The notes: generated by a model from the letters alone, not told the origin. Shown: positions 25,894 to 35,067, counted from the stretch's first letter. The stretch: 64,000 nt of DNA from Eggerthella sp. YY7918 (GCF_000270285.1 NC_015738.1:2542001-2606000), one strand, 5' to 3'. Numbers and translations: made by a program.

Positions 25894-27183
25894 TTACACC
25901 GCCGCAAGCGCCTGATCGACATCGGCCAGAAGATCCTCGGTAGCCTCAATGCCGCACGAGAAGCGAATAAGGTCGGGCGTGATGCCAGCTGCAGCCAGCT
26001 CGGCATCGTTCATCTGACGATGCGTTGCGTTGGCGGGGTGCAATACGCAGGTACGCGCGTCGGCCACATGCGTAGCGATTTGCGCGAGCTTGAGGTTCGC
26101 CATGAACGTCTCGGCCGCCGCACGACCGCCGGCCACACCAAAGCTCACCACACCGCTCGCACCGTTTGGCAGATACTTCTGCGCAAGGGCATATTGCGCA
26201 TCATCAGGCAAACCGGGATAGCGCACCCATGCCACCTTCGGGTGCGCAGCCAGATGCTCGGCCATGGCCAGGCCGTTCTTGTTGTGCTGCGCCATGCGCA
26301 GATGCAAGCTTTCGAGGCCCAGATTAACCAGATAGGCATTCTGTGGCGACTGAATTGCACCAAAGTCACGCATGAGCTGGGCCGTCGCTTTCGTAATAAA
26401 CGCACCTTCCAAACCGAAGCGCTCGGTGTAGACCACACCGTGGTAACTCTCATCGGGCTGCGTGAGGCCAGGAAACTTGTCCGCATGCGCACACCAATCG
26501 AAGCGTCCGGAATCTACGATGGCCCCGCCTACGCTCGCACCGTGGCCGTCCATGTACTTGGTGGTGGAGTGCGTGACGATGTCGGCACCCCACTCGATGG
26601 GTCGGCAGTTCACCGGCGTAGGGAACGTGTTGTCCACGATGAGCGGCACACCGTGCGCATGTGCGGCCTGGGCAAAGCGTTCGATATCAAGCACCGTAAG
26701 CGCCGGATTCGCGACAGTTTCACCAAACACTGCTTTTGTATTGGGACGAAATGCCACCTCCAATTCTGCATCGGAGCAGTCGGGCGCAACAAACGTGCAC
26801 TCCAGACCCATACGGCGCATCGTGTTGGCCAGCAGATTATACGTGCCACCGTAAAGCGCCGAACTTGCCACCACATGATCGCCCGCTCCGGCGATGTTGA
26901 ACACGGCGAAGAAACTTGCCGCCTGCCCCGATGAGGTAAGCATCGCCGCCGTGCCACCCTCAAGTTCGGCAATCTTGGCCGCCACCGCATCGTTTGTAGG
27001 ATTCTGCAAGCGAGTATAGAAGTAGCCGGCCTCTTCGAGGTCGAACAATCGCCCCATATGTTCGCTCGTATCGAACTTCCAGGTGGTGGACTGATAGATA
27101 GGGACTTGGCGCGGCTCCCCATCGCCGGGACGGTACCCACCCTGTACGCACGTGGTGCCGATACATTTAGTATTGTCGATCAT
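25894..27183 (-). CDS. metY: O-acetylhomoserine aminocarboxypropyltransferase (sulfhydrylase)
   Basis: 429 residues, Cys/Met-metabolism PLP fold. It joins O-acetylhomoserine and sulfide (or methanethiol) to give homocysteine (or methionine). GYFYTRLQNPTNDAVAAKIA near the N-terminus and THSTTKYMDGHG with the PLP lysine are typical; the length matches the sulfhydrylase branch rather than the shorter MetB/MetC. Divergent from metA, whose enzyme is predicted to make its substrate, and both may respond to the palindrome between them. Confidence 0.93.
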   Translation of the reverse strand: MIDNTKCIGTTCVQGGYRPGDGEPRQVPIYQSTTWKFDTSEHMGRLFDLEEAGYFYTRLQNPTNDAVAAKIAELEGGTAAMLTSSGQAASFFAVFNIAGAGDHVVASSALYGGTYNLLANTMRRMGLECTFVAPDCSDAELEVAFRPNTKAVFGETVANPALTVLDIERFAQAAHAHGVPLIVDNTFPTPVNCRPIEWGADIVTHSTTKYMDGHGASVGGAIVDSGRFDWCAHADKFPGLTQPDESYHGVVYTERFGLEGAFITKATAQLMRDFGAIQSPQNAYLVNLGLESLHLRMAQHNKNGLAMAEHLAAHPKVAWVRYPGLPDDAQYALAQKYLPNGASGVVSFGVAGGRAAAETFMANLKLAQIATHVADARTCVLHPANATHRQMNDAELAAAGITPDLIRFSCGIEATEDLLADVDQALAAV

Positions 27184-27259
27184 GAATGTACTCCTTGCGA
27201 TTGAAAAAGTTTCGCATCATTATAACCACGACTTTTCGCTTCGTGGTATCGGCTCGTTT

Positions 27260-27275
27260 CGATAACGTGTTATCG
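27260..27275. promoter_or_regulatory. Palindrome in the metY-metA divergent promoter
   Basis: CGATAAC-GT-GTTATCG, perfect 7-bp arms, sits midway between the two methionine genes; a second inverted repeat ACCACGA / TCGTGGT lies just left of it (about 27224-27247). Candidate shared operator; the regulator is unknown. Confidence 0.5.
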
Positions 27276-27378
27276 GTTATTCGGATAGTCAGGTCATCTG
27301 ATTGTCCGGTATCATAACGCATACCGTACACGAACGCGCTGCTCGCTTTAGGCAGTGCGACCGACCCGGAGGTTCTCC

Positions 27379-28320
27379 ATGCCTATTAAGATTCCCGACG
27401 CGCTGCCCGCCACCGACACGCTCGAGAGCGAAAACATCTTCGTCATGACGGAGTACCGAGCCATGCACCAGGACATCCGCCCGCTTAAGCTGGTATTGCT
27501 GAACCTCATGCCTACAAAGATTGTCACCGAAACGCAGATACTGCGAAAGCTGTCGAACACGCCGTTGCAAATTGAGATCAGCCTACTGCAAACGGCTAGT
27601 CACACGGCTAAAAACGTGTCTGAGCAGCACCTCGACGCGTTCTACACCACCTTCGCCGACATCAAGGACCAGCACTTCGACGGCATGATCATCACCGGCG
27701 CACCCGTGGAACTACTCGACTTCGAAGACGTGGACTACTGGGACGAGTTGACAGAAATCATGGCGTGGTCGGCCACCAACGTACACTCCACGTTCCACAT
27801 CTGCTGGGGCGCCCAAGCTGGTATCTACTACCACTACGGCATTCCAAAGTACGAGCTTTCGGAAAAGCTATTCGGCGTGTTCGACCATGAGGTAGTGAAA
27901 CCGTCGTCGCCGCTCGTACGCGGATTCAACGATTCGTTCCGCGCACCGCACTCACGTTACACCGAAGTGCATGCGGCCGATATCGAAGCACATCCGCTGC
28001 TTGAGCTCATCGCTGTATCCGACGAGGCCGGCGTCTACATCGCGAAAAGCACCGACAGCCGCCACTTCTTTGTATTCGGCCATCCCGAGTACGATGCTGA
28101 CACGCTCATGGTTGAATACGAGCGCGACATCGCGAAGGGTCTTACCATGCCGCTGCCGCGTCACTACTTCCCCAGCGATGACCCCACACAAACACCCCGC
28201 GCCACCTGGCGCGCCCATGCACAATTGCTGTATACGAACTGGTTGAACTACTACGTATATCAGACCACACCGTATGACCTAGAAAAAGCAGGAACCGAGG
28301 AGGATGACGATCGTGGCTGA
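27379..28320 (+). CDS. metA: Homoserine O-acetyltransferase, MetA family
   Basis: 313 residues, homologous to E. coli MetA along its length ([20 protein letters not shown] with the acyl-accepting Cys, [11 protein letters not shown] with the catalytic His/Glu, [15 protein letters not shown]). In the pocket the motif is GAPVEL, whereas E. coli has GAPLGL; a Glu here is known to favour acetyl-CoA over succinyl-CoA, matching the divergent sulfhydrylase MetY. Start fixed by GGAGG. The small downstream gene overlaps its 3' end. Confidence 0.94.
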   Translation: MPIKIPDALPATDTLESENIFVMTEYRAMHQDIRPLKLVLLNLMPTKIVTETQILRKLSNTPLQIEISLLQTASHTAKNVSEQHLDAFYTTFADIKDQHFDGMIITGAPVELLDFEDVDYWDELTEIMAWSATNVHSTFHICWGAQAGIYYHYGIPKYELSEKLFGVFDHEVVKPSSPLVRGFNDSFRAPHSRYTEVHAADIEAHPLLELIAVSDEAGVYIAKSTDSRHFFVFGHPEYDADTLMVEYERDIAKGLTMPLPRHYFPSDDPTQTPRATWRAHAQLLYTNWLNYYVYQTTPYDLEKAGTEEDDDRG

Positions 28321-28519
28321 GCGCCCCCACTATCGCGTGCGCCCGGTGGTAAAGCCGCTGCCTTCGCGCGCGCCGGAGGCCGTCGACAACCCCGTGCGTG
28401 TTCCGGAGAAACGCGATCCTTTCGTCCGCCCCGAAGCCGAGGATGACGACGGCTACGACCCATTCTCCGATCGTCCACCTGCGCCCGAGCCGGCGTTCGA
28501 GGACGACCCCTGGAACTAG
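28313..28519 (+). CDS. Small acidic Pro-rich protein coupled to metA
   Basis: 68 residues from a GTG placed nine bases after AGGAGG inside the end of metA. The composition is rich in Pro, Asp, Glu and Arg, with no hydrophobic core or signal, so probably disordered. No known family. Its last 21 codons recur as a free-standing 63-bp copy at 31498, beyond the LysR/flavoprotein cassette, including an in-frame stop. Confidence 0.6.
   Translation: MAERPHYRVRPVVKPLPSRAPEAVDNPVRVPEKRDPFVRPEAEDDDGYDPFSDRPPAPEPAFEDDPWN
28457..28519 (+). repeat. 63-bp direct repeat, left copy
   Basis: End of the small gene, encoding [20 protein letters not shown] and stop. It matches 31498-31560 at 56 of 63 positions by my alignment, with no gap. 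The two copies bracket the LysR and flavoprotein genes like a duplicated target or attachment site. Confidence 0.85.
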
Positions 28520-28589
28520 TATTTAAAACCTAAAGACAGATCCACTTCGTTAGTTGCTCTGCATTCGCACATTCGGTAAAACGCAACAT

Positions 28590-29501
28590 TCAGATCAACC
28601 CTTCTTTATCGATGTGCTGGTAGTGCCTTGTAAACGACCGCGCCCAAGACTCGCCTCTACCCCCTTGTTTCCAAATGCTTACGAGAGAAATAACAAGTGC
28701 GTCCGCGGCCTGCAAAGGCACTAGAACCGCCCGTGCCCTGTCAACGAGAGCTTCGTGAAATGGCATGATAAAGGATACTCCCCTCCCCGCATATACCATT
28801 TCCATGATAGTACTGAGCTGGTCAAACGATTCTGTAAGTAGTGGATCGAACCCATATGAGCGACATCGTCTAACAATCACGTCCAAAGAATACGCACGAT
28901 CAGGGGGCGGTATGATAGAAACCTTTTCTAAATCACCAAAAGATATCTCCGCTTTTTCCGCAAGACGATCACCCTTTGCGACAAGCACTTTGCATCCGCA
29001 GCTGACAAGTGGGAGGCACTCAAGCCCCTCGGCATCGGGCCGACCGACAGCTACCCCAAAATCAAACTCGCCACTCAAAACCCCTTCGACGCATTGAAAA
29101 GACGGTAATTCGATGTAATTAACTTCCTGATTTACGGCTTCGCGCTTAAGCCATTCGATACTCTCGTACGGTATTGCACCTCGTCCTTGTGTTCCAATTG
29201 TACAAAGAGGGAAACAGACTCGTATCGACCGAGAAGCTCCTTCTTTGATCTCCTCCGCAACTGTACGAAGCTTATCGACTTCGTGAAGAAGGGAGCGAGC
29301 TTGATCAAAAAAGGCCGAGCAGGAATCGACCGGTTCGACACCTGCGTACGTCCGCTCAAACAAGGAGAAGCCCAGTTCTAGCTCCAGCTTAAAAATGGCT
29401 TTCGATACCGTCTGTTGGGTAACATAGTGATGTTTCGCAGTCTTTGAAAAACTCTTGCTTGCCGCCGCGTCAACCGCATATTCCAGTTGGTGTAGCTCCA
29501 T
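28590..29501 (-). CDS. LysR-family transcriptional regulator
   Basis: 303 residues. The N-terminal LysR helix-turn-helix is MELHQLEYAVDAAASKSFSKTAKHHYVTQQTVSKAIFKLE-like (LEYAVDAAASKSFSKTA, VTQQTVSKAI), followed by a periplasmic-binding-type effector domain. It lies downstream of, and on the same strand as, a flavoprotein gene and probably controls it, replacing the LuxR partner used by the other flavoproteins. GGGGGAG precedes the ATG. The pair forms the cassette between the 63-bp repeats. Base composition is more A+T-rich than the metA region. Confidence 0.9.
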   Translation of the reverse strand: MELHQLEYAVDAAASKSFSKTAKHHYVTQQTVSKAIFKLELELGFSLFERTYAGVEPVDSCSAFFDQARSLLHEVDKLRTVAEEIKEGASRSIRVCFPLCTIGTQGRGAIPYESIEWLKREAVNQEVNYIELPSFQCVEGVLSGEFDFGVAVGRPDAEGLECLPLVSCGCKVLVAKGDRLAEKAEISFGDLEKVSIIPPPDRAYSLDVIVRRCRSYGFDPLLTESFDQLSTIMEMVYAGRGVSFIMPFHEALVDRARAVLVPLQAADALVISLVSIWKQGGRGESWARSFTRHYQHIDKEGLI

Positions 29502-29561
29502 GATCTCCCCCCTCACATCATCAGGTGCATTACCTTTATACCTTATTACGCATCTAAAGAG

Positions 29562-29593
29562 GGGCGACGGCAGAGGGAGGGGTGCCGTCGCCC
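29562..29593 (-). terminator. Terminator after the flavoprotein gene
   Basis: Perfect 11-bp arms GGGCGACGGCA / TGCCGTCGCCC in the 159-bp gap between the flavoprotein stop and the LysR start. Confidence 0.75.
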
Positions 29594-29660
29594 GCGGCTT
29601 AGGCCGCTTGATGGCCTTCGCTTATCTACGTTCGCGAAAGCCATCGCCGAGTTGTTGTCG

Positions 29661-31382
29661 TCAGTATTCCATAACCATTTGCACACCCGGGTTTACGGCA
29701 GTGGATTCGCCCGCTACATCTTGATAGTACGATTTGTAGTCAGGCAGCGCGTTTACAACAGCCTTGCCAGCTATGTATCCAGACGATAGCGCACGACCGC
29801 AGCTAATGCCACCAGGATCAAGCGTGTAGTCAACATTAAACATTCCATGGGCTACATTACCTGTGACATAAAGTCCGGGTATTACGCTCATTTCCGTATC
29901 GTATGCCTCCATCTTTTCTGTCGCGTATACGCCATCCAGTAAGGCAAGCGGAGCGGCAGAGCGCTTGATTGAATAAAATGGCGGTTCTTTAACAGCTGTT
30001 TTAACTAAATACTCGGGATTCTTTCCGAAATCCTCATCCACTCCCGCATCACATAACTCGTTGTAGCGTTTAATGGTTGCAAAGAGCGTATCTTTTGCTT
30101 TTCCTTCGAATCCCATATTGGCAGCCAGCTCGTCAAGACTCTCCGCCTTAAGGATCGCTCCATTTTCAAGGCAGGTTTCCAACGCCTCTTCATTCGTGGT
30201 AAATTCAAAGCCATGGTCTCGAGCCATGCGTGTCCCGAAATCGCTCCAATATTCGGTAAAGGTCTTGTCGATGATCTGCCAACGAAGATTACCAGGCTGC
30301 TGGCAATTCAAATTCGCGATAACCGGATAGTCGAGATCTTCATTCTGGTACCGTATTCCAAGTGCATTCACTGCAAGGTACGGACTACCGGAAAACGGCG
30401 CATCTCCTTCCGGCAGTGGAGATGGATCGTAATGGATCGCCTGGGAGAATGGGCCTTTGAACATACGCGCGCCTATCCAAAGTGCCATTTTGTGCCCATC
30501 GCCGGTATTATCCTGCGGCATATAGGTATTCGGGAGGCCTTGGCAGAACGGTGCGTACTTCGCAACCATTTCAGGATCGTTTCCGATGTCGCCTGTTGCA
30601 AGTATCACACCCTTGCTTGCCTTGGCGCGAATATACTCGCTGCCGCTCTTGGCGATGACCGCAACGACTCGCCCTTCCTCCGTTTCAAGCTGTACCGCAG
30701 GCGTACTGTAGCGGTATTCTGCCCCAAGCTCTTCGGCGACGGAAACGAGCTTGTTCACCATGTTTGGAACGCGCGAATACCCATTAGTGACCTCGGGGCA
30801 ATCGAAAACACACATCGTCGAATTAGGCGTGGCCATCACAGTGCCGAACGATTCGCCCTTCTGTTCAGCATACTTCATGAGCATATCGATTGCGCGACCG
30901 GAATTATAGATGATCGACTCGATATAGGGCTGGTTCCCGTATCCGTAAGACTCTTCCGTGAAGTACTGCGTCCACACTTTCAGATCATATACGTTGCCGT
31001 TCGCTCGCTGCACACCTGCATCGAATACGCAAAATCCTATTCCATGAGTGACCGGTTGGCTGCTTTTCTGCAATACGACAACCGAGGCACCTTCCTCCGC
31101 AGCAGCAACGGCCGCGAACGTGCCAGCAAGCCCTGCGCCAACGATCACCACGTCGGCCTCAACTGTTTCGACAATCTTGTCCTCAGGAACAGGATCGGGC
31201 GCAATTTCAAATGAGTATTGTCCCTCTGACAAATTTGGAGAATCCGAAGCAACCGACGTCTCGGCGGGAGAACACCCAGCCAGCAGTCCCCCCAATGCTG
31301 TCGATGCGCCAAGCACAGCACCACCCTTCAAGAATGATCGCCGTGATACATTCCATGAACCTTGTTGTTTTCTTTCTTTCAT
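29661..31382 (-). CDS. Tat-exported FAD-dependent reductase, fumarate-reductase flavoprotein family
   Basis: 573 residues: SRRSFL (13-18), lipobox-like LLAGC with Cys37, FAD loop GAGLAG, C-terminal GGISCGRALSSGYIAG. After LGIRYQNED the sequence reads LDYPVIANLNCQQPG, unlike fumarate reductase but like the flavoprotein at 35932 (NLAVQQPG), so these two form a subgroup, probably with related substrates. AAGGGG before the ATG. Its regulator is likely the adjacent LysR protein. Electron donor not encoded nearby. Confidence 0.9.
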   Translation of the reverse strand: MKERKQQGSWNVSRRSFLKGGAVLGASTALGGLLAGCSPAETSVASDSPNLSEGQYSFEIAPDPVPEDKIVETVEADVVIVGAGLAGTFAAVAAAEEGASVVVLQKSSQPVTHGIGFCVFDAGVQRANGNVYDLKVWTQYFTEESYGYGNQPYIESIIYNSGRAIDMLMKYAEQKGESFGTVMATPNSTMCVFDCPEVTNGYSRVPNMVNKLVSVAEELGAEYRYSTPAVQLETEEGRVVAVIAKSGSEYIRAKASKGVILATGDIGNDPEMVAKYAPFCQGLPNTYMPQDNTGDGHKMALWIGARMFKGPFSQAIHYDPSPLPEGDAPFSGSPYLAVNALGIRYQNEDLDYPVIANLNCQQPGNLRWQIIDKTFTEYWSDFGTRMARDHGFEFTTNEEALETCLENGAILKAESLDELAANMGFEGKAKDTLFATIKRYNELCDAGVDEDFGKNPEYLVKTAVKEPPFYSIKRSAAPLALLDGVYATEKMEAYDTEMSVIPGLYVTGNVAHGMFNVDYTLDPGGISCGRALSSGYIAGKAVVNALPDYKSYYQDVAGESTAVNPGVQMVMEY

Positions 31383-31497
31383 GGCATCCCCTTCCACAGA
31401 AAATAATCCGTGCTTTTATCGTACGGCAGAACTTCTCGTCAGGGGAAACAACATTGTTCAATAGGGAAACAGCTCTTTGCTGTAGACTCCGCAAAAT

Positions 31498-31560
31498 GAC
31501 CCATTCTCCGATCGTCCGCCTGCGCCCGAGCCGGCGTTCGAAGATGGCCCCTGGAGATAA
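31498..31560 (+). repeat. 63-bp direct repeat, right copy
   Basis: Free-standing copy of the small gene's tail, encoding [20 protein letters not shown] and stop, followed within a few bases by a terminator that would suit the original gene. Supports insertion of the cassette into that gene's end. Confidence 0.85.
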
Positions 31561-31562
31561 GA

Positions 31563-31589
31563 AAAGGCGGCCCATGCGAGGTCGCCTTT
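31563..31589. terminator. Terminator beside the right repeat
   Basis: AAAGGCGGCC / GGTCGCCTTT (one G-U pair) followed by TCTTATT; may serve both the ancestral metA unit and the small gene on the opposite strand. Confidence 0.65.
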
Positions 31590-31616
31590 CTTATTCCCCT
31601 ATGAATTACAGCGTAA

Positions 31617-31922
31617 TTACTGTTTATTGATCAGGCCTTTGATCATGTCGCCGATCTTCGAACCCTCGGTGGTAACGTTGGCGATGATGTCATGAACGGC
31701 ATCGCTTTCCATAATACCCGCCAAGCGCTCCTTGATGTCGTCGCCCGTATCCCCCAACTGAGCCATAACGCCTTCAGCGATGGCAGCAATATCAGTATCG
31801 CCAAACGTATCGCCGGTAATCTTCTGAATAGCCGCACCCGGATCGGCAGCAAATTCCTGCAACATCTCCGGCGCCTTCTGAATCTCACTTACAATCTTCT
31901 CGACAATCGCTTGAATGTCCAC
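31617..31922 (-). CDS. Small uncharacterised protein
   Basis: 101 residues from a GTG behind AGGAGAAAGGACC. Mostly amphipathic helix (IVEKIVSEIQKAPEMLQEFAAD, then GDTDIAAIAEGVMAQLGDTG), no Cys, no signal peptide, no TM segment. I recognise no family. Single gene, convergent with the terminator of the metA side. Codon use looks like that of the host. Confidence 0.6.
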   Translation of the reverse strand: MDIQAIVEKIVSEIQKAPEMLQEFAADPGAAIQKITGDTFGDTDIAAIAEGVMAQLGDTGDDIKERLAGIMESDAVHDIIANVTTEGSKIGDMIKGLINKQ

Positions 31923-32222
31923 GGGAGGTCCTTTCTCCTCAATTTTGCAGTGTACCCAGTATAGCGAGGGGCCTCAAAGCCCAACGATTCAGCCTTTCAT
32001 CTGCAACTTTTTATTGAAGAGTCAATACCGGAGGTTACTGGCCCCAAATTGGGGGCTGTGGCAATTATCCCCCACAAGGGCAAGTTTCATTACTGCCGAG
32101 AAAAACTGTGACCAGGGATTTTGGCAGCGCCGATAGCCTTTCATCTACCCAAGTCTTCCTCAAAATTGCCACTGGCCCCAAATTGGGGCCAGGTCAGCAT
32201 CAGCGAGCACGCATTTTGTTCT
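31923..32222. other. Intergenic region holding a dispersed repeat
   Basis: 300 bp without a gene; about half is the 164-bp repeat described separately. The rest shows nothing recognisable apart from the promoter space of the small gene. Confidence 0.6.
32038..32201. repeat. 164-bp dispersed repeat with inverted ends, copy A
   Basis: Ends are imperfect inverted repeats: CTGGCCCCAAATTGGGGGC..TGTGGCAATT on the left and the complement of AAAATTGCCACTGGCCCC on the right. The core contains CTGTGACCAGGGATTTT. A second copy of identical length lies at 59796-59959 with the core inverted. Looks like a MITE or REP-type element; no coding capacity. Confidence 0.75.
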
Positions 32223-33491
32223 TTACCACAGCCCAAACATCTGCTGGACGGCCTCTTCGAGCGAGCCTTCGTCGACCGTCCACGTGTCGCCTTTCTTGAC
32301 AAGATTGAGTGAAATATAGGCTTCTTCCATGGGTGCTTTATCCATAGCGGCATGCGAGAATTCAGACACCTTCGCGAGGTATTCTGCCTCGTTCGAAATC
32401 TGTCCACCATCTGCGATATAAGCATCCATATCGTCGTAGACGATACCCATAAATCCATACATTGTGCGACACGTAACCTCTGCGTACACCTCACCTGTTC
32501 CGTTGCTGTAGACGAACAAATCATCGGCAGTCATGTCGATTTTCATGCCGTCCATAAGCCACTGGGCAAATTCGGTAGCATCGAAGCCAGCTTCGGCAAG
32601 TGTCTGATCGGTCGAATCCTGGAAATAGTCGTCGGCCTTTTCGGCAACCATAGCAACTACCTGCTGGTTGTCGGCAAGATTGAGCGCCTCAGCTGCCGCT
32701 ACCAAAGCCGCCGCCTCGTCTTCGGTCGAAGCGGATGCAGACGAATCGCTTGTATCGTTATAGGAATACGAATTCGATGACATTTCGTACTCATCGAATG
32801 CCATTACCAAGGCTGCACCAAAAAGCAGATACACAACAAGCATCAAGACAGAAAACACAATGCCTAAAATGCCACACACCTTACCGCCGGTCGCCTTGCC
32901 ATCCCTGCCAAATGCACGCACATACTGCGAAGCCAGCACTATGGCGATGACGCCCAAAATAATGCCGACAAAAACGGTGCCCGAAAAGACGATAGCACCG
33001 ATACCGCAAATAAGGGCAGCCACGGCTTTCCCCGAACTTGGTGCAGCTGGCGCTATCGGCTGCGACGCATAACCTCCGTAGGGTGAAGGCGGCTGCGTGC
33101 CGTAAGGCGACGTTTGCTGCGCGCCATAGGGTGCCGGCGGCTGCGGAGCGGGAGGTGTTGAGGACTGCGCAGGGGCGCCACCGTAGGGAGCAGGTGGTTG
33201 TTGGAGTGAGGCGGCATAGGGTGCCGGTGTCTGCTGCGGAGAACTACCACCATAAGGGGTGGGCGGCTGCGGAACGGGAATGCCGCCATTGGGAACAGGC
33301 GGTTGTTGAGGTTGCGTTACAGGAGGCGTACCGACAGGCACGGCAACAGGTATCTCGACAGGCGTTGATTCCTCGCCGGGTTCGGGCGCAGGCTCCGCGG
33401 GTTCGGCCGGCTCGGCAGGTTTTGCAGGCTCCGGAGGATTGCTCCAGTCCTCGTCGTTCGGCTGATCAGGCTTGTCATTTGCTTCAGTCAT
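32223..33491 (-). CDS. Pro-rich DUF4190-like membrane protein
   Basis: 422 residues: acidic/proline-rich N-terminus with repeated PPAPYGG-type units (to about residue 160), then two hydrophobic segments flanking SQYVRAFGRDGKATGGKVCG, the DUF4190 pattern, then a soluble C-terminal domain of about 180 residues (EALNLADNQQVVAMVAEKADDYFQD onward) seen in surface proteins of Actinobacteria. Probably a membrane-anchored envelope protein with the C-terminal domain outside. GAGAGGG supports the start. The run of short repeats is a plausible slippage hot spot. Confidence 0.7.
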   Translation of the reverse strand: MTEANDKPDQPNDEDWSNPPEPAKPAEPAEPAEPAPEPGEESTPVEIPVAVPVGTPPVTQPQQPPVPNGGIPVPQPPTPYGGSSPQQTPAPYAASLQQPPAPYGGAPAQSSTPPAPQPPAPYGAQQTSPYGTQPPSPYGGYASQPIAPAAPSSGKAVAALICGIGAIVFSGTVFVGIILGVIAIVLASQYVRAFGRDGKATGGKVCGILGIVFSVLMLVVYLLFGAALVMAFDEYEMSSNSYSYNDTSDSSASASTEDEAAALVAAAEALNLADNQQVVAMVAEKADDYFQDSTDQTLAEAGFDATEFAQWLMDGMKIDMTADDLFVYSNGTGEVYAEVTCRTMYGFMGIVYDDMDAYIADGGQISNEAEYLAKVSEFSHAAMDKAPMEEAYISLNLVKKGDTWTVDEGSLEEAVQQMFGLW

Positions 33492-33618
33492 AAGAACCCT
33501 CTCCTTTGCACGCACCATATGCATGCAGTATATCGTAGGATTACCAACAAACGTTAGAAAAGCCGATCGTTCTTCGAACCATCGATCGAGTTTTCTGCTC
33601 TATTCATTTATTATATAT

Positions 33619-33656
33619 GCACATATTTCAGCTGTTTTTTATGCTTAAAAATGTGC
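33619..33656. promoter_or_regulatory. Inverted repeat upstream of phd-doc
   Basis: GCACAT (33619-33624) / ATGTGC (33651-33656) in a very A+T-rich promoter before the antitoxin gene; candidate autoregulatory site. Confidence 0.4.
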
Positions 33657-33707
33657 TATACTGCAATAAACTTATTGTTTGCTATCGGATTTAGAAAGGA
33701 GGAAGCC

Positions 33708-33938
33708 ATGCCCCTCACGGTCAAGGCATCGGAAGCCCGCGCGCAATTTCCGACTATCGCAAAGCGCGTGCATGAGGATAATATCGAGGTTACGGTTATA
33801 AAAGGAAGCAAACCGTACGTAAAAATCGTTCCTATAGACCGCAGCTCCGAAGGCAACGGCGACGATTCTATGTATGTAGATGCTTACCAAAAAATCGTTG
33901 ACGAATATCGGGATTTGTTTGAGGAGTTGTCTAAATGA
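33708..33938 (+). CDS. Antitoxin, Phd/YefM family
   Basis: 76 residues; VKASEARAQFPTIAKRVHEDN and VTVIKGSKPYVKIVPID give the Phd/YefM DNA-binding fold, with an acidic tail to cap the toxin. AGAAAGGAGG precedes the ATG. The ATGA overlap with the next gene couples translation. Confidence 0.87.
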   Translation: MPLTVKASEARAQFPTIAKRVHEDNIEVTVIKGSKPYVKIVPIDRSSEGNGDDSMYVDAYQKIVDEYRDLFEELSK

Positions 33939-34318
33939 AACCACTCCTTCCTATCCCCTATGAAGTGGTTCTGCGTATCCACGAAGACCAAATTGAGAAG
34001 TTTGGAGGAATGCCAGGAATCCGAGATGAAGGACTTCTTGAGTCAGCCCTCGCACAGCCATTCGCATCATTCGGAGGTGTTGAACTCTATCCAAGCGTAG
34101 TTGCAAAAGCTGCTCGATACGGGTACGGCATTATCAAAAATCATCCTTTTGCTGATGGAAACAAGCGTACAGGAACTGCGTTGATGTTCACTTTTCTTCG
34201 CGCAAATGGGGTTCGTTTTAAACCACGGATTGAAGAATCCTACGATGTCATAATCACTCTTGCCGAGGGCAGCATGAGTTACGAAGAACTTGTCTCTTGG
34301 ATCGAAGCTCAGATTTAG
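33935..34318 (+). CDS. Doc-type Fic-domain toxin
   Basis: 127 residues. HPFADGNKRTG is the Doc/Fic active-site loop; IRDEGLLESALAQP is the Doc-specific N-terminal element. Doc toxins phosphorylate EF-Tu and stall translation. The antitoxin lies directly upstream. All catalytic residues appear intact. Confidence 0.92.
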   Translation: MKPLLPIPYEVVLRIHEDQIEKFGGMPGIRDEGLLESALAQPFASFGGVELYPSVVAKAARYGYGIIKNHPFADGNKRTGTALMFTFLRANGVRFKPRIEESYDVIITLAEGSMSYEELVSWIEAQI

Positions 34319-34383
34319 ATGACACACTGGTGAGTGCCACTTGAAGGGACACTCACCAGTAAGAACTTAGCCAGAGATAGTCG

Positions 34384-35055
34384 TTACGCCGTCCATCCAA
34401 GGAACGCGTCTGCATCAAGTTCTTCGAAGGAGCGGAACGCGCGGTCGGCTGCGAGGGAAAGCTGTTCGTAGGTGCCGCCTAGGTCGCAGTCGTACATACC
34501 CACGGTGGGATAGCCTGCTGCGTGTGCGGTATGCACGGCGTATACCGAATCCTCGAATACCCATGTTTGCGCGCGCGTTGTTCCAAGCGCCTCCCGCGCA
34601 CGATCATATACCGCGGGCTCACGTTTCGACCTCCCCACGTCTTCAACCGAAACGACAGCAGCAAGGTAAGGAGCAAACCCGCAGTGCGCAAGTCCCGCCT
34701 TCAGCAGCGTCGGAGGCGTTGAAGACGCCACGCTCATGGGTACACCTCGGTCAGCAAGGCTCTGCACAAACGCCAGCGCGCCCGGTCGTGCACTTGAGCG
34801 CTCGCGATAGTAGGTCATCATGAACTCGTCGATCATGCGCACCACATCGGCGGCGCTTTCTCCTAGCCCAAATCGGTCATGGAAAAGCTCTCCCACTTCG
34901 GGAATCGTCAGCGTTGTGATGAGGTCGGTATCTTCGCGCGAAAGCACGACGCCCGCGCGTTGCGCCAGCTCGCTTTCAAGCTCTCGCCATACCCCCATTG
35001 AATCAAGCAGCGTGCCATCGCAATCGAAAATGACACCGATTTGTCCGTCCGTCAC
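34384..35055 (-). CDS. HAD-superfamily phosphatase, subfamily IA
   Basis: 223 residues. FDCDGTLLDS holds the nucleophile and acid Asp, SVASSTPP the second motif Ser, and FEDSVYAVHTAHAAG the metal-binding motif; the cap is of the beta-phosphoglucomutase type. The specific phosphoester is unknown. GTG start behind GGAGAG, 12 bp after pyrE, so co-transcribed with it; a nucleotide-related role is possible but unproven. Confidence 0.87.
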   Translation of the reverse strand: MTDGQIGVIFDCDGTLLDSMGVWRELESELAQRAGVVLSREDTDLITTLTIPEVGELFHDRFGLGESAADVVRMIDEFMMTYYRERSSARPGALAFVQSLADRGVPMSVASSTPPTLLKAGLAHCGFAPYLAAVVSVEDVGRSKREPAVYDRAREALGTTRAQTWVFEDSVYAVHTAHAAGYPTVGMYDCDLGGTYEQLSLAADRAFRSFEELDADAFLGWTA

Positions 35056-35067
35056 TTCTCTCCTGCC

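Noticed and set aside
28520-31497. Insertion sequence or prophage between the 63-bp repeats
   Set aside because: No transposase, integrase, terminal inverted repeats or phage genes; only a regulator and a reductase.
33040-33330. Short repeats resembling a CRISPR or tandem array
   Set aside because: They are in-frame PPAPYGG-type codon repeats of the Pro-rich membrane protein, with no unique spacers.
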